Positions 17,449-26,069 of a DNA stretch of 64,000 nucleotides are shown here, piece by piece. Origin of the DNA: Flagellimonas_B algarum (GTDB lineage: Bacteria > Bacteroidota > Bacteroidia > Flavobacteriales > Flavobacteriaceae); the NCBI RefSeq assembly GCF_040513375.1, contig NZ_JBEVTG010000001.1:868001-932000 (forward strand), in the 5' to 3' direction. The position numbers were made by a program, and so were the translations under genes. Below the pieces are notes generated by a model, which made no database searches, was not told the DNA's origin, and saw only the letters and a list, made by a program, of their open reading frames with translations. The stretch's first letter is position 1, and each line of letters starts with the position of its first letter.

Positions 17449-17461
17449 TTCCGCCCAAAGT

Positions 17462-18661
17462 TCACGTTACCGGTTTTTCAGTACCTACGCCTGAATCGGG
17501 TATCCGAATTTGCGTAAAAGCCAATACCCAAATTACATATTCGGCTAAATTAGAGGAAAAACTGCCGGTAAACTGATATATAAAAATAAACCAAAACAAA
17601 AAGCTCCTATACCGGCTTGTCCGCACCCTCGTTTTTCTAAAAAGATGGAGTTCGACCCATACTTTTAGAAAAAGGCCCGTAAAGCCAAAAAACACAAAAA
17701 ATTCGGCTGCTGAATTCGGGATGGTCACCCTTTTGTTCAGTGAACTGCCGTAATTATAGAACTCTGAGATGATTTCATGACCCAAAATCTTAATGTGGCC
17801 CCATCCGATTCCGAACAGGTAGCTTTTCTGTTCCAAAATGCGATACCCAAGTACCCACGCATCAAAAACACGTGCAGATCCGGAAATATCCTTCCCATTG
17901 ATAAAATTCAGTGTTCGAATCACCAGGGCATTGTCGGGGTTTACGATAACCAATGTGGCCAAACCTGTCGTAACGATCAAAAATGTAAAAAACAGCAACT
18001 GTAGATTCCGCTTCTTTTTCAAAAAATCCAATCGGACGTAATTAATGGCCAAACTCAGAATAATGCACGCAATGACGCCCAGCGATCTCGATAAAAGCAG
18101 GGAAGCCACCAAACTGCCCAGCAAAATTACGTTTGTCAATTTCGCGTTCTTTTCAATTTTGCTGATGTAATAAAACAACAAAGGAGCCAATAATAAACAA
18201 TAGTAGGAAGGTTCATACGTCAACATGCGCAATTGCGGTGAACTATCGGCTGAATAATCCATTCTCCAAATCTTATCCGAAACAATGGGAATCCAAATGA
18301 CGCAAACCGCAAAAAGGGTCGCGATTAGATTCAGCCAAGTCAAATTCCTTATTGCCTCGAAGACCGATTCCGGTTTCTTTTTTAGACGGTGGTAAAACCC
18401 GATTACCAAAAACATGACCGCAGAGTGGAGCAAGAACGATTTGAAATATTCGAAATAATCTACGATTCCGTTCACATAGTGTATTATGAAATAAAAGAAC
18501 GCCAATAGCACATAGAGCAACAAAATGCGCCAATAGGTTTTTGAAACCTGAAAAAACAGGAAAGGTGCAAGGAACAAGGTATATCGCAATCCAAAGGGAA
18601 GTCCAAAAGAATTGAAAAAGAAATAGACAATAGCGATTATGGTGAACAATCCTAACTTCAA
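17462..18661 (-). CDS. oligosaccharide repeat-unit polymerase-like membrane protein (Wzy)
   Basis: A 399-residue protein with about eleven hydrophobic segments and no soluble domain. A periplasmic loop near residues 285-325 (GIGWGHIKILGHEIISEFYNYGSSLNKR, then IPNSAAEFFVFFGFTGLFLKVW) fits the pattern of Wzy polymerases. Primary sequence in this class is too variable for a firm family call, and the assignment rests on topology and on its place between wzx-side genes and glycosyltransferases. Its start overlaps the stop of the KpsS-like gene by 4 bases. Confidence 0.7.
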   Translation of the reverse strand: MKLGLFTIIAIVYFFFNSFGLPFGLRYTLFLAPFLFFQVSKTYWRILLLYVLLAFFYFIIHYVNGIVDYFEYFKSFLLHSAVMFLVIGFYHRLKKKPESVFEAIRNLTWLNLIATLFAVCVIWIPIVSDKIWRMDYSADSSPQLRMLTYEPSYYCLLLAPLLFYYISKIEKNAKLTNVILLGSLVASLLLSRSLGVIACIILSLAINYVRLDFLKKKRNLQLLFFTFLIVTTGLATLVIVNPDNALVIRTLNFINGKDISGSARVFDAWVLGYRILEQKSYLFGIGWGHIKILGHEIISEFYNYGSSLNKRVTIPNSAAEFFVFFGFTGLFLKVWVELHLFRKTRVRTSRYRSFLFWFIFIYQFTGSFSSNLAEYVIWVLAFTQIRIPDSGVGTEKPVT

Positions 18662-20010
18662 ACAAGCAGTTTTTTAAATGCCCCGGCAACGGATTCGAGA
18701 TTTTCATCTTCCATGCACTTAGGGTCTGTTAATGGATCTGAAATTAACCCTTTTGAACTGTGGGTAAGAAGAAATTTCGAAAATGCCCCAAGCGACATTT
18801 TGTTTTCTTTGTCTTTTGCCCAATTCGATAGCAGTTCGTCAAAGTCCTGAATATCACGAAAAGTCTCAAAGGTCACTTTATGACAATTTCTTAACCCATC
18901 GAAAAAGATATCCGCGAAAAGGAAGGCGGGTTTTCCATAAAGTGCCGCTTCATACGCCACGGAACCTGAAATGCTGAATACCGCTTTGCAATTTTGTATC
19001 AATAGGTGGGAGTTAATGCCTTCATCGGCCAAGACCACGTTTCTTAGGTTCTTGATTTTCTTAAAAAACCCAAATGAGCGATCGCCGATGGCGTTCGTGT
19101 GTTCTTTAACCACCAACTTATGGTCTTCAGGTAAAATCCTCCAAATACTTTGGATGATCTTAAACTGGTCATCATAATACCTGCCAACGATATCAACGGA
19201 GGCTTCAGGCTGTTTATGTAGGGTGAATAGCAGGAAGTCATGCGACTTGAATTCTTCAAAAGGGTGGGTTTTCACCAAAGGATATGTCAATCTGTTCCAT
19301 TCCTCCCTGAACCCTTTTCGCAACCTTCCCTTGAGGTTGGTTGGGGAAATGGAAGGGTCGTCCTTTTCTAAATTCTCTAAAGTGAAGAACCTGCCTGCAC
19401 GCTTGAATTTACTGAATAACCCCATCGACTTTTTCACCATTTTTTCAACTAAGACCGATTCAGTTGGGCGATTGATTTCTATCTCCTGACCATCTTTGTA
19501 GGTGTCGAATTCCACCTTTTGATAGATTTTCGACTGAAATTCATCCTCAAGAAACGTAAAATGATATCCGGGTATTCGAATAGTTTGGGGGTGTAGGTAG
19601 GTACAGTTGAGCTCCTTATGTTTCCGGCAAATACGGTGTATCAAAACCTCGTGGGCGTATGTGGTCTCGCCAAAAATAAAGGATATCCGTTTTTCCTTTA
19701 TAAAGTCGTAAACCGGTTTTTGAATATTCTTTAGGTAGCCATAACCCCAGTCTCCGTAAAACTTGAGCGCCCTATCAACGGCAACGAGTTCGTTAAGTTT
19801 GAATTCGCCGATTTCCGGATTGTCCTTATCCCCCATCTCCTTATTGATCAGTAACAAGGAGTCGTGCCCGTACTCTGGGGCCAAAAAATCAAATAGCTTA
19901 TTGTTCAATACGATCCAATAGACCCCGATCCCATGTCCTTCCAATTTCTTTGCCAAGGCGTGAAAAAAATAGGTCTTCTTATAGTTTGTGATAAAACAGA
20001 TGTTTCTCAT
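18658..20010 (-). CDS. capsule biosynthesis (KpsS/LipB-like) surface carbohydrate protein
   Basis: A 450-residue soluble protein. The C-terminal half carries HKQPEASVDIVGRYY, DHKLVVKEHTNAIG and VFSISGSVAYEAALYGKPAFLF, the pattern of capsule polysaccharide transferases of the KpsS/KpsC type (beta-Kdo transferase relatives). The start is ATG 20010 (MRNICFITNYKKTYFFHAL), which overlaps the stop of the flippase gene as ATGA. The frame is open a further 60 codons upstream inside that gene, but this is shadow sequence. Whether it still transfers Kdo or another sugar is unknown; the nonulosonate genes upstream make an acidic nine-carbon donor plausible. Confidence 0.72.
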   Translation of the reverse strand: MRNICFITNYKKTYFFHALAKKLEGHGIGVYWIVLNNKLFDFLAPEYGHDSLLLINKEMGDKDNPEIGEFKLNELVAVDRALKFYGDWGYGYLKNIQKPVYDFIKEKRISFIFGETTYAHEVLIHRICRKHKELNCTYLHPQTIRIPGYHFTFLEDEFQSKIYQKVEFDTYKDGQEIEINRPTESVLVEKMVKKSMGLFSKFKRAGRFFTLENLEKDDPSISPTNLKGRLRKGFREEWNRLTYPLVKTHPFEEFKSHDFLLFTLHKQPEASVDIVGRYYDDQFKIIQSIWRILPEDHKLVVKEHTNAIGDRSFGFFKKIKNLRNVVLADEGINSHLLIQNCKAVFSISGSVAYEAALYGKPAFLFADIFFDGLRNCHKVTFETFRDIQDFDELLSNWAKDKENKMSLGAFSKFLLTHSSKGLISDPLTDPKCMEDENLESVAGAFKKLLV

Positions 20011-21449
20011 ATCGTCTTGAATTTTCGAATAACAATGTTCTTTTCTTCCTTTGAGAAAAAGGGTAATAAAAACCAAATAGCGACTACGTTTGCCAATAAT
20101 AAGCCTCCTTTTATCAAAAGGGAGTTGAGGTCCAATCCAAAATAAAAGGTAGCGGCATAATTCAACAGGAGTATTACGAACGATATCCAAATCTTATGGA
20201 AGGGCAATTTCATCCTGTAAAATCGTTGCCCAATCGCAAAGGTCATTAGAAAAACGGCCATAAATACCACAAACTTAACAATGCCTAGGCCTATCAGGCC
20301 GAAATAACCAATTGCCCAGTACTCCAAGAAAAATCCGATTAGCACGCCCAGGCCCAAGATCAATGGTATGGAAATGGTTCTTTTCGAATACTGGATCGTT
20401 TGATGGATCAAATAGTACGAACCTTGGAAAATCGCACCAAAGAGCAACCAGGGTAAAAACTCGAATATCCCAAGGTATTCCGATCCACCGATAACAATCA
20501 AGATCTTTTTACCGAAGAACAGTATCGCACTGGCCAACAAGACCAACAGCATCAAAAAGTTGCCGATCAGTCTTCCATATACCTCCGGAGTGTTCTTGTT
20601 CTTTGCTATGGAAAAGAAATGGGGGGTCCACGCCAAGGAGAACGATATCCCCACTGTAATCAAGACAAAGGAAATTTGAAATCCAACATTGTAGAGTCCG
20701 AGATATTGACTTCCCAGCACGTTTTCGATTAAAAAGTAGTCCAATCGATACAGTCCCCACCAAAGCATGGATTGGAACATCAGGGGGATGCCGAATTTTA
20801 GTGCTTTTCTTATATGGCCCCAGCTTAATCCTTTGATGGTGAAATAGTTCGCGTACAAGACGATCGAAATTAAGAAAAGAGGGATGCGTGCCCAGAACTC
20901 CCCTTTGATCTTCCCTAGTGCCCCCCCGTCCAGTATGGCGACGAAATAATAGATCGCGGCCAATGACATCGCAAATTGACCCAGATTGAAAAGAAGATAG
21001 TTCACCGGCTGATCTTTCACCCTGAAAAGGGTCAAGTTCAATATTGGAAACGTAAAGAGAAACGAATACCCGAGCACATATGCGATATATCGGTCATAAT
21101 CGATTTCGACCCCCAACAATTCAAAAAGACTGGAATAGCCCATTGACAAAAGGAGTATAAGCCCAATATTGGTCGCCACCATAAATATCAAAACCGACGA
21201 AAAAAAGGACTTAAACCCTTCAGCGTCGCTTTTAAAATCGAAATAGTAGCGCATAATAGTAGCCCCGAAGCCGTATTGCATGATGGCATTCAAAAAGACA
21301 CCGAATGCCATAAAGAACGCAACGATTCCGTATTCTTCAGTGCTTAGTTTCGACACATAGATCGGGAGAAGAATAAACGATAATGCTTGGGTCAAAAACT
21401 GTCCTATGGTGTATAGGGAAAAGGATTTGACGATCTTCGTTCTATTCAT
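20007..21449 (-). CDS. oligosaccharide flippase (Wzx)
   Basis: A 480-residue MATE/MOP-type exporter with about fourteen helices. The N-terminus (IVKSFSLYTIGQFLTQALSFILLPIYVSKLSTEEYGIVAFF) is the polysaccharide biosynthesis protein signature. It would flip the undecaprenyl-linked repeat unit across the inner membrane for polymerisation. It sits between the pyruvyltransferase (11-base gap) and the KpsS-like gene (4-base overlap). Confidence 0.9.
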   Translation of the reverse strand: MNRTKIVKSFSLYTIGQFLTQALSFILLPIYVSKLSTEEYGIVAFFMAFGVFLNAIMQYGFGATIMRYYFDFKSDAEGFKSFFSSVLIFMVATNIGLILLLSMGYSSLFELLGVEIDYDRYIAYVLGYSFLFTFPILNLTLFRVKDQPVNYLLFNLGQFAMSLAAIYYFVAILDGGALGKIKGEFWARIPLFLISIVLYANYFTIKGLSWGHIRKALKFGIPLMFQSMLWWGLYRLDYFLIENVLGSQYLGLYNVGFQISFVLITVGISFSLAWTPHFFSIAKNKNTPEVYGRLIGNFLMLLVLLASAILFFGKKILIVIGGSEYLGIFEFLPWLLFGAIFQGSYYLIHQTIQYSKRTISIPLILGLGVLIGFFLEYWAIGYFGLIGLGIVKFVVFMAVFLMTFAIGQRFYRMKLPFHKIWISFVILLLNYAATFYFGLDLNSLLIKGGLLLANVVAIWFLLPFFSKEEKNIVIRKFKTI

Positions 21450-21460
21450 TGACCCAGGTG

Positions 21461-22726
21461 CTACATGGTTTCCAATTCCGTAAAACTGCGTTTGGCTAAA
21501 TCGATCAGTTCAGCTTGGCGCGAAAGCATGTCCGATTTGACCTTTTCAAAGTCGGCAATTATGGCGTCAACGGATGCAACGAGTTTCGCAGAAGAAACGC
21601 TTTGAATCGATTGCACGTCGTCTGGTCTCTGGATATGATCGAAAAGGCTAAATATCTTATCGTGATAGGCAATACCTACAATCGGGGTGTTGACATTGTA
21701 CGCCAGAATATTAGGGTGCAGGCGCGTACCGATGAAAACCGTAAAACCGGATAAGATCCGCATCAATTCGTCGGGGGTGTAATCAGGTGGCATGATCACA
21801 ACTGATGCTTTTCGGTCAATAAGCTCGTAAATCGCCTCTTGTTCACTGGTGTCATCACCAAGGACCATTGGGATAAATGTGATTTTACAATCCCATTTCT
21901 CGATTAGGAGGTCAAGACTTTTGGCAATTTCAGTGCGAATCGCCTTAAGTTTTGACTTATCGCCCTGTAGCAGTTTGTAATAGGGCATCACGTTTATTCC
22001 TATTTGGACTTTTTTCGGCGAACTGTTGTTTTGTAATTCCATACCCAGCAACATGGCGGGGTCGGCCAGGGAAGAAATTTTCAATTCAGGGTTTATTGCC
22101 TTTAAAAAGGCGTATGATTTACGGTCCCTGGTCGAAATACCATCTATGATGTCCAACAATGTTGCAACCAGCCTGTACACCGGTTTGCTATATGGCTTCG
22201 TATTCGAACCAATGGCAAAACAGTATACTTTGACATTCATCAATTTCGCCAAAAAGACTTTGGATAGCTTATACATCATGCCGACGGTGGTCGTCATGGA
22301 ATTGTTATGGGTCTCTAAGACCCCGCCCCCTCCAAAAACCAATATATCGGTCGTTTTCAAGGTTCGGTACATGTAGAAGAGTCCGTCTAAGGTCCTTCCT
22401 TGCCAAATGACTTTATGCGAGGTGACCTGTTGTGTTAAATACGGTCTATACGATGATATGGTGATATCGAATTTTTGTTCGTCGAGATTTTCAAGAATGG
22501 ACTGGAGAATGGCATCGTCTCCAACACTTTGATTTCCGTAAGCACCATATAAAAGGATTTTGGTCTTCCCTTCTTTCCGTGTTTCGATTTGGTCACCTTT
22601 ATTCGTTTTTTTTCGCTTTAAAAGCGGTAAAAAAATAAAGAATACGAGAAAGTAAGAAATTGCAGCCTCAAGGTATTTTAAACCAAAATATTCCCTTATC
22701 GTGGTCCACTTTCGTTGTTTATCCAT
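21461..22726 (-). CDS. polysaccharide pyruvyl transferase family protein
   Basis: A 421-residue protein of PF04230 (CsaB/WcaK/AmsJ type). The N-terminus has a membrane segment at about residues 17-34, then the family start KILLYGAYGNQSVGDDAIL near 54-72. VFGGGGVLETHN (near 133) and GTRLHPNILAYNVNTPIVGIAY (near 354) are conserved blocks. Expected reaction: transfer of pyruvate from phosphoenolpyruvate to a sugar of the glycan as a ketal, adding negative charge. The membrane segment is not universal in the family. Confidence 0.85.
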   Translation of the reverse strand: MDKQRKWTTIREYFGLKYLEAAISYFLVFFIFLPLLKRKKTNKGDQIETRKEGKTKILLYGAYGNQSVGDDAILQSILENLDEQKFDITISSYRPYLTQQVTSHKVIWQGRTLDGLFYMYRTLKTTDILVFGGGGVLETHNNSMTTTVGMMYKLSKVFLAKLMNVKVYCFAIGSNTKPYSKPVYRLVATLLDIIDGISTRDRKSYAFLKAINPELKISSLADPAMLLGMELQNNSSPKKVQIGINVMPYYKLLQGDKSKLKAIRTEIAKSLDLLIEKWDCKITFIPMVLGDDTSEQEAIYELIDRKASVVIMPPDYTPDELMRILSGFTVFIGTRLHPNILAYNVNTPIVGIAYHDKIFSLFDHIQRPDDVQSIQSVSSAKLVASVDAIIADFEKVKSDMLSRQAELIDLAKRSFTELETM

Positions 22727-22729
22727 TAT

Positions 22730-23878
22730 TCAGTCTAATATAATCCCAACCATTTCCCTTACGGCGCCTTCGCCACCGCTTTTTGAGAGAATGGTAATTC
22801 CGGGTATTGCTTTAATCCGCTGTAGTGCGTTATTCGGGCAGGCCGCAAATCCAACTTTGGATAATAGTTCATAGCAATTGATATCGTCACCGATATACGC
22901 CACCTCATCCAAGGAGATCCCTAGTTCACGACAGGCAGCCAAGGCGGCCTCCAATTTGCCACCATGTGCTTTGCCTTGGTATAAAAAATCAACCTTTAAC
23001 TTATTTGCCCTTCTTTCAACTATTTTCGTTTCTTCAGAAGTTACGATCCCGGTTTTTATGTTCGCATTTCGAAGTAATTCGAAGCCTTTTCCATCATGGG
23101 TGTTGAACTTTTTCAACTCATCCCCATTTTCGGAATAGTACATTCCGGCATCGGTCAGAACCCCATCCACATCGGAAAGGAAAAGTTTAATATTTCTTTT
23201 CGTCTTGATTTCAGGCGCACGGAACCTTCGCATCAGCGATTCGGCCATGATCCAATCTTCTTCTTCGTCAATTTCGACCGCGGTATATTCCGGCATTTCC
23301 GCAATCCCAATGTTTCCTGAAATCCTATTATTCGACGCTATGATGTTGCCGACCGAATTCATATAGAACGCACCGTTCTCCATCAAAAGCCCTTCAAAAT
23401 CCTGTCGTCTTGGGCGATTGTTGTAATCATAATTCAATGGGGCACCGCCTTCGTTCCAGAAAAACCGTTTGGTTCTGACACAGGAAAGGACCGAATCATG
23501 GGTCGACAATAGGTCAAGGCCTTTATTAAGGTCCCCGGAGCTCAAAAAAGGGGAAGTCGCTTGAATTAGGATGAAACGTTCATTATCGGACAAACCCTCA
23601 GCTTCGAGGTATTCGAAAATAACACTTTCCGTAGAAGAAGTATCTTGGGCATTTTCGGATTTTCTTTCGTAAACCTCGGTTTTTTCGAGGCCGAACCCCT
23701 CCACTGTATTTTTGATGAGCTCGCTATCGGTAGCAACGACGACGCGGTCTATTCGTGTACAATCTACAGCAGCCTTAACCGTCCAATAAACCAAAGGTTT
23801 TCCACAAAAGTCCTTAATGTTCTTGAAAGGAATCGATTTACTTCCTCCCCGTACCGGAATGAAAGCGACCACAGCCAT
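22730..23878 (-). CDS. bifunctional acylneuraminate cytidylyltransferase / KdsC-type HAD phosphatase
   Basis: A 382-residue fusion. Residues 1-225 are a CMP-nonulosonate synthetase (NeuA/CMAS), with the CTP-binding FIPVRGGSKSIPFKNIK at 6-22. Residues 230-382 are a HAD phosphatase of the KdsC type: motif I D236-V-D238-G, motif II S281, motif III K308 and motif IV G330-D-D332. All HAD catalytic positions are retained. This suggests that the protein both removes a 9-phosphate and activates the sugar with CMP. The start ATG overlaps the neuB stop by one base. Vertebrate CMAS has the same architecture, although its HAD part has a different status. Confidence 0.88.
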   Translation of the reverse strand: MAVVAFIPVRGGSKSIPFKNIKDFCGKPLVYWTVKAAVDCTRIDRVVVATDSELIKNTVEGFGLEKTEVYERKSENAQDTSSTESVIFEYLEAEGLSDNERFILIQATSPFLSSGDLNKGLDLLSTHDSVLSCVRTKRFFWNEGGAPLNYDYNNRPRRQDFEGLLMENGAFYMNSVGNIIASNNRISGNIGIAEMPEYTAVEIDEEEDWIMAESLMRRFRAPEIKTKRNIKLFLSDVDGVLTDAGMYYSENGDELKKFNTHDGKGFELLRNANIKTGIVTSEETKIVERRANKLKVDFLYQGKAHGGKLEAALAACRELGISLDEVAYIGDDINCYELLSKVGFAACPNNALQRIKAIPGITILSKSGGEGAVREMVGIILD

Positions 23879-24750
23879 TAATTGCCTCGGTATTTCAATT
23901 TATCGCGTTGCACTTTTTCAATTTCCAGGATTTCATCCGCCTTATACGCCAATGATTCATAGGTCGCTTTTAAATCCCTGCACAATTTTCGCAAACCGGC
24001 AGGTTCTAAGGAAGCTGCGTGATCGGTGCCTTTCCAAGTTCGATCTTTGGTGAAGTGTCGCTCTACCCAATTCGCCCCTAAGGCATAGGCGGCATTGTCA
24101 ATGGCGATCCCTAAATGGTGGCCGGAAAAGCCAATATGTTTCACGCGTTCTCCATAGGTTTCCTTCAGTCGCGTGATTTCCAACAAGCAAACGTCCTTAA
24201 AGGGAACTGGATATCCTGAGGTACAGGAATACACCACTAAACGGTCTTTGGCCTGTCCGGTTTCCTCAAAAAACTCGATGATCTTTCTTTCTTCCTCTTG
24301 ATTGGTCATCCCAAATGAAAGGTGGACATCGCCTGAAAACTCATCACGCAAGACCTTCAGCATTTCAAAATGATTATTGCAAGCCGAAGGCACCTTCAAC
24401 AACTCGGGTTGAAAAGAAATCATTTCCTTGGCCGAAGTCACATCCCAGACCGATGTAGAATACATTAATCCGATGGTGTCACAATGTTCTTTGAGTTTTT
24501 GGTGTTCCTCGACCGAGAACTCCAAAAATTCCCGGTGCGCCCCATATGTATCACCATAAGAATTGGCCGGGTTCGGGTGGGGGGCGTTGTATTGCTCGTC
24601 CGTTAAAAGTTCTTTGTTGTTCCTTTTCTGGAACTTCGCCACATCAGCACCACAAAGCTTGGCAAGGTCAAGTAGTTCAATGGCAATATCGAAATCGCCT
24701 TTATGATTGCAACCGATTTCTGCGATTACATTTGGTTTTTGGTAATTCAC
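23878..24750 (-). CDS. N-acetylneuraminate synthase family protein (NeuB-like, no SAF domain)
   Basis: A 290-residue TIM-barrel that would condense phosphoenolpyruvate with an N-acylmannosamine (or its 6-phosphate, or mannose-6-phosphate) to make a nine-carbon nonulosonic acid. The NeuB start AEIGCNHKGDFDIAIELLDLAK (residues 10-31) and VAKFQKRN are clear, and FSGHHLGIAIDNAAYALGANWVERHFT is the C-terminal end of the barrel. Usual NeuB/SpsE proteins are about 340-350 residues and finish with an antifreeze-like SAF domain, which is absent here; the protein stops soon after the barrel. Lead gene of the polysaccharide operon. Confidence 0.85.
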   Translation of the reverse strand: MNYQKPNVIAEIGCNHKGDFDIAIELLDLAKLCGADVAKFQKRNNKELLTDEQYNAPHPNPANSYGDTYGAHREFLEFSVEEHQKLKEHCDTIGLMYSTSVWDVTSAKEMISFQPELLKVPSACNNHFEMLKVLRDEFSGDVHLSFGMTNQEEERKIIEFFEETGQAKDRLVVYSCTSGYPVPFKDVCLLEITRLKETYGERVKHIGFSGHHLGIAIDNAAYALGANWVERHFTKDRTWKGTDHAASLEPAGLRKLCRDLKATYESLAYKADEILEIEKVQRDKLKYRGN

Positions 24751-24778
24751 TTTTTATTGATTTAAAATATTCTTGGTT

Positions 24779-24786
24779 CAAATTTA
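24779..24786 (-). promoter_or_regulatory. candidate -7 box (TAAATTTG) of the neuB-led operon
   Basis: TAAATTTG on the minus strand matches TAnnTTTG and ends 28 bases before the neuB ATG. A TTTG lies further upstream but 29 bases away, too far for a normal -33 element. The whole 270-base gap 24751-25020 between neuB and the Wzz-like gene is AT-rich, holds no convincing ORF or RNA gene, and is the only large gap inside the glycan locus. Confidence 0.35.
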
Positions 24787-25020
24787 CAACAATTATTGTC
24801 CTGCATTTCCTATATCAAAGGTTCAAATTCAAGTGGTTTGAACCGTCTCAGGTCTATTTTGCGCATTCCATTTCCAAATGTTCTTCCAAGGAAAACGCTA
24901 CTGTTAAAGCTCTTATTCCTGTTGCGAAAAACACTGCCTTAAAATGCGGTTTCTTGCATAGATTCCTTTGCTTTCGGATTCAAATGACAATTGCTTTTTT
25001 TGCGTATGGATGCGCTAATC

Positions 25021-26067
25021 CTAACTTCGCTTATATTCTTTTAGAAAACTATTCAATTGAATCATTGACAACATAAATAGAACGGCACCCACCAAAACGA
25101 TGGGCAAGACAAAGAGGTAACTTTTCCAGAACCCTTTTTGTTTGACCCCTCGAGCTGGAAAATCACTGATAACATTTAGTATGGCGGACTTATTGGCGCG
25201 TTCTTCATTCAACTTCACCAGTCTGTTTTTCAGCACCTCCCTTTCCTGGATAAGCGCGAGCTCCTTATTTTGGGATTCACCATTATCCGCGAGGTTAATG
25301 CTCGTGCCCTGCATGGGGTTGTCCGCCTCTTTCACCAATACGGTCTGGTAAAGGCGTTGTAACGAATCGATTTCAACCAGCTGTTGGACGTAAATTGAGT
25401 CTTGGAGCCGTAAGTTGATGTCACTAATGCTCTTTTGTAGTTTGAAGTAATCATTGGCCGAAATCGATGAGATGATGGCCGGTTGGATTTTCTTGGCCAC
25501 TTTATTGTCGGTACTCACCACCGAAATCTGATGGAACCTGGCATCAAGGGAGTTAAAGTTCTTAAGATAACTTTCAAAATCCAGAGCTTTGACCGTGGTT
25601 GTATCCAAATCACGTACGAATTCGTCAAAAAGTTTGATTTTTTGATTCTCATCCGAATAGGAATCCACAAAAATTTCAACAATCGTTCCGGCGTCACTTG
25701 TAGCTATTCCCAGGGCGTTCGAAAGTGCGACTGAATCCTCGGCCTTAGCCAAATCGTTATAAAAATCGATATTGTTATAAAGCTGTTGAACACTATTGAA
25801 GTTTGGTTCAATTACCATCTTCGAAATGTACTTCCGCGGTTTGTATTGGTCCAAAAAATATCCGCCGACTCCACCGAAAACAGCAGCTGCGACGAATAGA
25901 ATAAAGTTCTTTTGGATAAAAAGGAGGAAAATCATAACCGCTCGAAACAAACCGGTAAATATACTACCGATAAATGCGAAAAATTTGGAAATGGCGTTCC
26001 CTAATAATTGGAACAGTTGTCCCAAATCGACTTCATCGGAACCGGGATTTTTGGATTGTTCATTCAT
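25021..26067 (-). CDS. Wzz-like polysaccharide co-polymerase / chain-length regulator
   Basis: A 348-residue inner-membrane protein with two transmembrane helices (about 54-76 and 318-338) flanking a periplasmic, coiled-coil-rich domain, the topology of Wzz/PCP proteins. The sequence after TM1 (YFLDQYKPRKYISKMVIEPNFNSVQQLYNNIDFYNDL) is typical of Flavobacteriia homologues. It would set the modal chain length of the polymer made by the downstream genes. No tyrosine-kinase domain (Wzc) is attached, and no Wza outer-membrane porin is visible in the window. It starts 2 bases before the end of the DUF6909 gene. Confidence 0.78.
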   Translation of the reverse strand: MNEQSKNPGSDEVDLGQLFQLLGNAISKFFAFIGSIFTGLFRAVMIFLLFIQKNFILFVAAAVFGGVGGYFLDQYKPRKYISKMVIEPNFNSVQQLYNNIDFYNDLAKAEDSVALSNALGIATSDAGTIVEIFVDSYSDENQKIKLFDEFVRDLDTTTVKALDFESYLKNFNSLDARFHQISVVSTDNKVAKKIQPAIISSISANDYFKLQKSISDINLRLQDSIYVQQLVEIDSLQRLYQTVLVKEADNPMQGTSINLADNGESQNKELALIQEREVLKNRLVKLNEERANKSAILNVISDFPARGVKQKGFWKSYLFVLPIVLVGAVLFMLSMIQLNSFLKEYKRS

Positions 26068-26069
26068 TG

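Noticed and set aside
20011..20190. 60-codon N-terminal extension of the KpsS-like protein
   Set aside because: It lies inside the Wzx coding sequence; ATG 20010 overlaps the Wzx stop as ATGA and begins the family-like sequence.
24546..25076. 176-codon plus-strand ORF spanning the neuB-wzz gap
   Set aside because: Antisense to neuB over the first 200 bases; no start signal or recognisable protein features.
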